Program-made: the position numbers and the translations under genes
Shown here: in pieces, positions 47,901 to 58,400 of the stretch
Layout: each line of letters starts with the position of its first letter
Position numbering within the stretch: position 1 is the first letter of the stretch
Notes under the pieces: generated by a model
Told to the model about the DNA's origin: nothing
Seen by the model: only the letters and a program-made list of their open reading frames with translations
The model's database searches: none
Origin: Arbacia lixula
Taxonomy: Eukaryota; Echinodermata; Echinoidea; Arbacioida; Arbaciidae
Assembly (NCBI GenBank): GCA_963669155.1
Contig: OZ022589.1
Span: forward strand, 10,875,965-10,939,964
DNA: 64,000 bases
Reading direction: 5' to 3'

Positions 47901-50551
47901 ATCTACCAGAATTCACCATTAAAAGCGAATATACATTTTTTAAGCTGTTATGTACCAAACGATATACTGTTCCATGAGAGCTGTGTGTATTACTGACAGT
48001 GCAAAAATTCCCCTGTGGAGTGTCAAGGGTTAATGATTTTTCTTGTCAAATACATTGTATGTATTACATCGTCAAGTAAAAATCAAGCTTCCATGAGCTA
48101 AATTTGCAATGCCCAGCATGGGATGCTATGTACATGAATGCGTACCAGCATTTTCCAGAAGTGAAACAAGGAAGTTTATTAATTATGTGAAACTGTGTTA
48201 AAAAGCGGACCTTAAAGGTTTAAAGGAGCAGTACCTAATAAAAGTGCTTTCAGTTAATAAAGAAGAGTTTGGGTGAAGTTTATTTCAAAATAATTTAATA
48301 ATCATTATTATGTTCATTCAAAGAAATTATAATCACTATGTTATCAAAAGTATTTATCAAAGCTTATGCTAGTGAGTCGATGTCACTGCCATACAAATGC
48401 AGATTTTATACCACTTTTATTCCCATTCAGTGAAGCTCTCACATGCCCATGTCATAACTCCCAAAACTAACCCATGTGTACATAATCAAATTCAATAGAG
48501 AAACATGGGCCTAAAATCACTAAACAACAACAACATTAACATTCCAAACGAATCAACATTCGTATCTGCAAGAATCTTCTTATCTGCAAGAATCTTCGAA
48601 CCTGCAAGAATCTTCAGGATTGAAGGAGGCAGATTAACCTGAAGAAGAAGAAGAAGATTCACAGCAGGCATTGAAGCATGATTCTGAGATTGGTAGCTGC
48701 CAGGAATTTATAGAAATGTGATGGCGCTTAGCCAACGAAAATTGAAATTGAATTTGCCCTGGCTTGTTCTTGAATATTTAGGGGACTGAATCCCAAGCTA
48801 CTGTGCAACCAGCGCACTCTCTGCAAGACCAAACCTCCTCTCATCCTGGGAGCCTCGTTCAGCCGGGCGGGGATAATAATCCTTCCGTGGGATCTAGTCA
48901 ACTGGAAAGAAAATTGTCGGGTAATATTATTTTTCTTCTGAAAACTCAAAGATGTTTTAAGGGCCCCCGTCATCAAAATATATGTTGACTTCTGTTGATG
49001 CAACTTAATATGTATATAACAAAATCACTAACTGTTCAATGGAAATATGTGTCCTATATTTTAAAATACTTTTTCTATATTATTTCTCAGCACTGATAAG
49101 CCCCGCCTCCAAAATATCCTCCAACTCAAGATTCCCCCTGTGACATCATCGAAGGTAGAAATTAGCAGGATAATAGACATAATTTATGCACAAACTAAAC
49201 ATTGCAATGACTACCTGCAAGTGCTTATAATAGCATCACATAGCTAGCACATTTCTGACATAAGGAAACGATTATTCCCACATGAAAGGTTGTTAGATGG
49301 TATTGTGTGAAGACATGTGATGCTCTTGTGGGCAGGTGGAGGTAGTCATTGCAATGTTTAGTTTGTGCATAAATTATGTCTATTATCCTGCTAATTTCTA
49401 CCTCTGATAATGTCACTGGGGGAATCTTGAGTTGGAGGATATTTTGGAGGCGGAGCTTATCAGTGCTGAGAAAAAATGAAGAAAAATCATTTTAAAATAT
49501 AAGACACATATATCCATTGAACAGTAAGTAATTTTGTTATGTACATATTGTGTTGCATCAACATAAGTCGACATACATTTTGATGACAGGGGACCTTTAA
49601 AGAGATGGATATCCATCCCTTTGAGACCATGTTCCTTGCAGCCACTCAATATTCATGACCCGCAGCTGCTCCTCACAATATGCTGTGTAGATGATTGCCC
49701 GGATGATACAATAGAAAAGGCAGGTTCTGAATATGCCTGTATTAGCATTTTTGCTGATAAACAGTTTTGTCATGTATCGTTTGTAATGTGTACTTCTGGG
49801 GACAAGCGAATATGAATTTCAGTACATGTACTTTTCGAGACAAAAATACTAGTGGTCTCCATGTGACAAGCATATATATATATATATTTATATCCCTTCT
49901 ATGAATATTCATGAGTATTCTAGGAGTGATTGGTCTATTGATGCTCGAAGAGCTCCGGATATTTTTCACTATTTTTTCCTGGGGAAGACTGCGCATGCTC
50001 TATTTACTATTTTCTTCCTTGGGACAACTGCGCATGCTCTCTACCTGAGCGGGCGTAAATTAGTGCGCGCATGAATGCAGTGCGCGGTGTGTTGCGCATT
50101 TACCTGGGATGAACCGTACCGATATCGAGACAGAGAAAAAAAAAGGCGACATACAACCACATGGTGTTACCGAAAGTTTTACTATTTTCTAAATAGTATT
50201 TATTAGTTATTGTTTTACAAAAGGGATATAAAACAAATATACCAAGCATTGAGTTCGAATTTATAGTGAAAATTATCCATCTTCGGAGGGACTGGCATAA
50301 GTTATTATTTTTTCCTCGGGGGCTTCGCCCCTCGGAAAAAATAGTTCTATGCCACTCCCTCCTCAGATAGATAATTTCCACTATACAATCTCACAGCTTG
50401 GTATATTTGTATAATATATATATATATATGTGTGATCCGAAGAGGGGGGTTTTTGAAGAGGGCCGTTGCAAGACATTGTATACCACTAGTTATAGGACAC
50501 ATATATGACGAAGAACCGCAAAAAACGTACATCACCGAGACTGATCACAAT

Positions 50552-50588
<37 letters not shown>

Positions 50589-53500
50589 GGAAAATATATT
50601 ATAGCACCAGTTCAATATATGTTCTAATGGGGAAAGATGCGGCAACGTTAAAAATTAACTTAAGCACAGCTTCATGAAACAGTGCGGTGGGCTCTTTTTT
50701 ACTTTGTAGCCTGGGCTAAGTCGCCCATTGACTTTTTTTCACTGATCACCTCTCCCTCTTGCTCAAACTAGATTTGCAGGTCACTCCTGTGACCGAAAGG
50801 GTGACCCATGTACGGTCAGCGCCAGTGATGTCCAGTGGTCCCTGCGTCTACCCTGGTGCCACACACGACCCCCAACCTGTGGGGAATGGTAGGGGGGGCG
50901 GACCGGCAATGCCAACTCGTCAAGATTCAGAGGTACACTTTTCACATATTTTCTTTGCCTGTGTGTTATCATGTCTGCATCACTAAAATTTTGGCGGTTC
51001 CTTGTACCTTAGGCGGTGTGTACAAAAGTTTGCGTCCCCAGAATCAGTGTTTTGTAGATGAGCGTATCGGGGACGTTTATAAGATTTTTGTTTTTGGCTA
51101 GCAACACTGTTTTCCGAATGTGCCACTTTTTGCGCCACTCATTCTGTGCTGTTTGTCCATTAATCATATTCTGAATGGGCTTTTTTGAGAGCAATTAACT
51201 TCTGGGTGAGGGCCGGGGTTAATGTTTAAATTGATGAGTAGGGTTAACAAGGGGTGCATTTTTAAGATTTTTGTTCCAGCAAAGAAACACTCTTTTGAAA
51301 AGAGTATGATATGACAGACTGTTTCTAGCACCCCTTAAGATGCAACTGCAGTAATGCAAACAAGAAACTTCTCCATCTTTGTGTTGCTACCATGCTCCAA
51401 CGACTGATTGGTGTCTTGAGTCTTGATATGCAACTGCTCGTTGTTTGCCCCGCCATGTCCAATGTTGAAATCTGATGCACATATCGTGCACCTAGCATGA
51501 TTTTTTTTTGATGGAACGATGCATCTCCAATTCTTACTGTATTCTTCTTTAAAAGTCTGTAACTTCTTGCCACGCTTCTTAGTTGTGTAGGATTCATAAA
51601 TAAATCCAACCAAAATGAGTTCAGATTGTTGACAAAAATCAACAAACGCTGTAATGGCCTGTGAGAAATCCGACAGTGTATACGGCGCTAGCATAGCGAG
51701 GCCTGGCGCTGGCCGCTCGGTAGCGGGGCGGCGCGGGGAAGATTTCACTCGGCCCCTGCTCACAAAGCTGTCTTTCTCTGTTGGGTACACACGCACACAC
51801 GTACACACAGTCATAATACAAAGACACACTAAGTCATGTATGCACCTGCACTGTGAAAGGGGTGTGCTAGATAACAAATTGTCCAATCGGAAGCCCCACA
51901 GGATTTCGATGCATGCATTCAAGGATGGCTGCGCTTGAATAGTCAAAAGTACATGTACGTGCTTAACCTCGGAGTGCTAATTTTGAAAATTCGCAAAATC
52001 TGCAAAATCCAGGATTTATGGGATGAAAATCATACCACCCGCAATTGGCGGATTTTCCATAGAAATTATGGGAAATTTGTACTAGATGGCATCTCTGCTA
52101 AAGTAGTGTTGGACTTTTGGTCTATCCTTATGGGCTATTGTTCACTTTTAGCATGTTATATAAAAAAAAAAGATTTTTGCTTAGGTTCTAAAAATGTGTT
52201 CACTCTGCTTGAGTCAGAACTTACTGCTGCATATACGGTCTAGGAACATACATTGTAGACTGTAATCGGTACAACAAGAGGGAATCCAAATATGAAAAAA
52301 GGTAAGGTTATTTTTTAAAACTTTTCTTGAAATGGTAAGTTAAGTTGTAACTGTTATTAGAACTCATACATGTTATAATGCCATGTTGTTGTGGAGTTTC
52401 ATGACTTTTGGAAGTGTAGAACACTACTTTTGATTTTGTTCATCCATTAAGTTACTTACGAAAGATGTATTAAAAGGATAGAAGTAATCATTAATGGACA
52501 AGTGTATTATAGCCCCAAAGAGCTATTGATGATTTCTTTTCTTGTCCCTTTGCATCTGTAGGAGAAATGTGACTTCCTTCCGGAGCACAGATTGTACCTG
52601 GTCGACGAAATGCCTGCCAAACAGGTCAAGCAGCTTCTGCGACACCTCAGCATTCCCGAACAGAGGATCGACGGCTTTTACATGGCAAACCCAACCGAGC
52701 CAACAGAATGCTGCGTCCAGGGACTGTATTATTGGAAAAATTTCAAGGGCAGTGAGGCAACAGTGGGGGCAATGCTCACAGCTCTGATTAAGTGCAGTTT
52801 ACGCGACGTGGCCGAGAAATTCTGCCAGTACTTCAAATTTCATCAGCTGCTCAATCAATTGAGAGGTAGGATTGACCGGCTTGGATTGGCTCATTTCAAT
52901 TTCAAGATTATTTTGGATCGCTGGCCTTGAAGCTTAATCGGTGTTCAACATGTTCTGTACTAAGCCTGTATAAATGCAGGCCTGCTTTTTTTCCGCTCAG
53001 ATATAACATGACTCCATTGTGATCAGCTATTTGGACAGTAGACAACAGACTACAAATACACTTCAAATACCTCATAGGTCACAAATAAGCAAACACCCCT
53101 TTTGTAAATGCAGTTCCATGGCAATTTTTGACATCCTAATTGGACCAGGGCTCACAAAGCCAGAATGTCTATGAGTAAGCAACGGGTTAATGCTCTCACA
53201 CATTATGCGGAAAAAAAAGAAAAGCAATTGCCCATTTTTATGCTGCCTAAACTAATGATCAAGGGGGAGGGGGGAGGTGGACACATTCCATTCTAAATAT
53301 TGTATTCCATTATATATTTGTTTGTCCTTTCTTTTTGGAAGAGAGAAAGTTATATTTACAGAAATCAGTATTACGTAGTCGTAGACCTAGCTCTATAGAA
53401 ATGGAGAAATTTTTTAAGATGCGAGACTATTGCCAGTTGAGGAAACTTGTAAAATTTATTAACATAATCATGAGTCATTTTAGTCATGAACCAAAAAGAA

Positions 53501-55410
53501 GTGATTTTGTTGATGTTACTGTTCAGCGTCACAAACATGTAGTTACACGTAGTGGTAGAATTGTAAGAAATCCTGTGTGCTTGGTGTTGTAAATACTGAA
53601 GAAGTTATGTACTCTATTTACTTTATGTATTTGTATGTATTCATGTTATTGTATATCATTGTAAATATGTTGAACTCTCATACCCCGAGAGGGGGTCGAT
53701 AGAGTTAATAAAATCTTAATCTTAATCCATCTGTCATGAGTGCCGTTTAACCTTTCCAAGATTGCTCCTGCTTGAATATATCAACTCATTTGGATCAACT
53801 GACTTGGATCGTATGTGCAAAAAAAGATCCTTTCTTGTATGTGACCGTGAACCCATTCGGGACCAAGTATGACAAGTATATGGTTTGGGACTATGTTCTT
53901 AATTCTGTTGAATTGAACTTAATCTTCAAGTTGGCAACACATTTTAAATCATGTTTTTACTGCAAAGTTTAAAATCATGTTTTTGCTTTTCATGTTGGAG
54001 AAACTATTGCTTTAGATTGTATTTGTTTGATGTTTAGTTGCTGTTTTTTCGTATCTGCTCTCTTGTAGGCAGAAAGAGGGTTTAGTCTTTATCACCAGAC
54101 TTAGTCGTTTCCAGACTCAGTTGTACGTGCCCATGCACTCCACTGCCTAGAACCCTGGCTATTCAAGAATAGCTAAAGATACACAATGTGTTTGATGGGA
54201 TGTTTTCTTACATTGCAGAGAGTTCCGACCGAGGCCAGGATAGTGATGGGTCAGCTCAGTCTCCTCCACCAACAGGTCAGTAGACGGGTCAAACATTAGC
54301 CTCATTATCTGATCAGGGAAATAGGCCAGAAGTTTAAATCGCGTTTGCAGTCATGCCCGCTTCCATTCTATTGCGCTAGTGAAAGAGAGCTGAAGCAGAT
54401 GTAAGTGCCAATAAAAATCTGGATGTCGCTTTGCAGTGCATTCTGGGATGACTTTCCCCATTTTGCTTACAGAGAATTGATCTAAAACTCCACTTTAGTG
54501 GTCTCTTAGTAGGGGTATGTGAGGGTAGGGTGCAGATCTCTTGATGACATTTGCATGGTGGTGGTGGTGGAGGTGGGGGAGTGGGGGGGGAGGGGCGAAG
54601 TGAACATAGTAACATGTAGAGAGATGTTTAAATGCTCCATGTAGTTTTCTTTTATTCATGTTCTGTGTGATTGTTTCTTCAGCTCAACAAGTCTGGAGTA
54701 CGGATGATGATACAGATGGGCCAGGTAGATATGTGAATTGTTCTGGATTCTGGGCTTTTGAACAATGGGTGTTGTGAAATTCACAAGAGTATGGTTCTGT
54801 CATAGTAATTATGGCATGAATAGAGAGATATGATTACATAATTATCTTTTTCAAATATGTTTTTTTTTATTGAATCATAATTTATTACAGTGTATGTATT
54901 GCTCAAAGAAGGCTTTTGAATAATGTTCACTTCTTACCTTCCTTCATGTTCTTTTCAATGCATTCCTTTGTCCTTTTTTAATGTTCCTCCATTCAATTTC
55001 CCCTTGCTGCCCACTTTTCTTTTCTTCTTCATACACCCTTTTCTCTTTCCCCATCTTCTGGCATACCACTTTCACTTTCTTGTCTTCTTCTCTCTCCTCC
55101 ATTCTTACCTAGTTGTCTCATTCCTTCTCCCTTCTGTCTTTTTTCGCTTTCTTTTCTTTTCTCCTTTATTTTCCTTAACATAATTTCAAACTTTGGTACC
55201 TATCCTCTCAAATCTCCTCACTATTGCTATTCCCTCCCTTCCCACCCCTCATTCTTGCCTCTCCTCACCCTTTCCTCTCACTTCCTTTCTGTGTACCCCT
55301 ACCATCGACTTACTCTTCTATATTCACCTTATTTCCCCCCTTCTTTCCATCTCCTCTTGTCCTTCCTTGCCCCTCTCCCTTCTTTCCTCTCCCTCTCTCT
55401 CCCATCTTCC

Positions 55411-55448
<38 letters not shown>

Positions 55449-58400
55449 TCTTCCCTCTCTCCACTTTTCTCTCACCCTTCTCCTCTCCCATCTTCCCACC
55501 CTCATCCCTCTCCTCTCCCTTCTCCCCTCTTCTCAATCCCCTTATTTAACCCTCTTCCCTCCCTCCTCCCTCTCTCCCTTCTTCCCTCTCTCCCCATATT
55601 CCCTCCCCTCCCTCTCATCTCCCCATCTCCCCTTCCTCCCTCTCCACGTCATCCCAACCCCTCCCTCTCCTCTTCCTTCTCCCCCTCCCTTCTGTCTCCT
55701 CCCCCTTCCTCCCTCACCCCTCTCCTCTCCCTCCCCACCCCACATCATCCCAACTCCTCTCCCTACTCCCCCTCCCCTCTGTCTGTCTCCCCCTTCCACC
55801 CTCATCCCTCTCCTCTCCAATTTTCCCTCCATCTCTCCTCCTCCCTCCCTCTCCCCTTACTGTCAGTCTCATCCCCCTTCCTCCCACACTCCTCTCCTCT
55901 CTCATTTCCCCTCCCCTTCCTCTCCCCTCAGCCCCCCGCCCATCACCACCAGCTCCATGCACCTGCCCCCATGATGCCCCTCCCCTCCAGAGACTCCTGT
56001 GGCCCCACCTCAGGAGCACAGACTCCTTCTCAGACCTGGAGCAGGAGCTCGAGGACAAGGAGATCTTTACCCCTGAGCAATTGAGCAACTTCTCCAAAGG
56101 CCTATTTCCAAAGGAAACAGCCAAGCGTGACCCCTTTATCCAGGTATCTTCAAGGTCCCTCATTATTTAAATAGTTGTTATCTATTACTACATGGTCAAA
56201 TACCAAAGCTCACTCTTTCTTAACTCCATCTCTGCCAGCCTTCATACTGCCTTATGTGAATGGTGTGTATTAGAAATACAAAAATACCTCAACGCTGCAT
56301 AAAGAGTTTATCATGAATTTGTGGGTTTATATGGTTCAGGAACAGCATGGTATGGTTTTATGTCATTCAGCTTCTTTGGTAGCATAGCATCCAGGCTGTT
56401 AGGGATATTTTTTTTTAATCCAAACTACTCAAAATAACAAATCTGGCTGCAGTAGACTGCTGACTCTAGAGTGATCATAGACGGAGAAAAATAGAGGATG
56501 AACCCTATTCTACAGTTTGGATGAAAAATGTTTAAGAGCGTCGAAGCAAGTCTACAGCTTGTGGTGATTTTGGTCACTTGTGCTATTAAATGACACCAGG
56601 GAAGTTTGACCATGGCAGTCATCTGGGATTTAGTCCTCAGGGAGGTGTTTCACCTAGCTGTTATTAGGATACGAAGGACTTCAGGCACGACTGGTGACCC
56701 TTTCTTGTGCTAAGTGAGATTCTCAATGATTTTGATTCCCATCATTAATAAGTTGAAAATTGATCCATGTAAATCGAAATTCTTGTTGTTAACAAGCTTC
56801 TGAATACAAAGATGATGATTTGTCAAATTTGATTAGGATTGATCATACATTGCGAGACAAACGATTATTACTAGCAAATTCCCGTAATGAGTAACATTGT
56901 TGGAAATTAACTAATAACAGGAAAGTTAAGCACAGGAAAGTGTCACAAGACGTGCATAAAGTCGTTTGTAGCTTACGTACGGCTTGGTGAAACACCAGCA
57001 AGAATGCTTCAAGAGCCATGGTAGACGACAAAAGAGGTCATGTGACATATTCATTTGTGATTTTCTCTTAAGGTTTAATGCACATCATCGTTCAGTGTGT
57101 TCATTTTATGGCCTCAGGGACCTGTCTTATAACAAGTTGCAATAGATCGCAACTTGATTTGCAATGGAGGCTTGCAATCATTACTCTGAACATAAGTGAT
57201 ATGGGATTGTACTTGCAATTGATTCAGAACAATTTGCAACTCTATATAAGTCAGGGCCCCAGGCTTGACCCCAAAAGTCCCCCCAAATAAATAGTTCTTT
57301 AAATTTTTCTTTGAGCCCCATTGCATAAGAGTTACCATTAATGAACTGCCATCAATGGTAACTACCATGGTAACATCGCTTGACAGCCAACGAAATCAAG
57401 GTTTCCATAGAAGTTACCATTGGTAGCAAAGATGCCATTCAATTGTAAGTTTTAACAAGGTCCTGGTCTCTCTTGCTCTCCTAGGCGTGCGGTGATGGTA
57501 ACGCACACACAGTTCTCTTAGAGTGGGCCAAGGTGGAGGTGATGGCATCACCGAAGCAAGCGGAGGTTACCAGCGGTGCCCTGAGAGGTCTGGGTAAGCT
57601 GCTGAGGAGAGCAGACCGGAAAGACATTCGGTCTTGCCTGCTATCCTACATCGAGTATGGAGTTCTTGGTGAGCATGGTTTATACAGTGATTAGGATGTT
57701 TTAAATCTGTGTGGACGTGGACGGCTTTCAGATCCAATGATGCCATTCTGAAGCTTTGAGCATGCCCCAAGGCCATGATGCATATAGGCTTTTCAATTTT
57801 TGTAACTCACCATCAATGGTAACTACCATGGCAACAGCCAATGAGCTCTCAGTATTGCACCTGTTGCCATGGTACTTATGATTGGTGGTAAGTTACTATT
57901 TTTACGGTTAAGGGCTAATGTTAGGCTGCCAAAGACTGGGACCATGGCTGAGGTATTGAGAGGAAGACTAGAATAACAAACGTGGACCAACACAAGGACC
58001 AAGACTGACAAGCTGTGACCAAGTCTGAGACCAAGACAATACCCAACAGTCCTGTGGTGATATTCCAACATTCCTCCCAAGTTTTCCCCCAAGTTTTCTT
58101 TGAGGACCTTACCAGACACGGCAGTGTGATGCAAGGAATGCGTAACCAAGCACCCAAACTAACAGTGCATGCTCATGCCAAATAGGTGAAGAAGTATTCA
58201 TAACCTTGTTTGATAATGAACAATCAATTTTTATGTTAACTTGATGTGAGATTATCTTACATTTTGTAGATAGTTACCACTTCTCATAAATGTTCTTAGT
58301 TTTAGTTTATTAGTTGACACCAATGTGAGGCAATGACTCAAGCTGTAAGCTTATGTTGTCATACCTCTGTATGTTCCACTGTGTACAATTAGTATGTGTA

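Noticed and set aside
50773-50932. CAG acceptor at 50779 for death-domain exon 3
   Set aside because: With a phase-1 donor at 48920 it leads to a stop within the exon; the AAACTAG acceptor eight bases upstream restores the frame and joins exon 4 in phase.
55193-56163. 286- and 239-codon Pro/Ser/Leu-rich frames and purine-rich minus frames
   Set aside because: They arise from the 1-kb polypyrimidine tract; only 55932-56143 fits as an exon, in a different frame from the long ORF.
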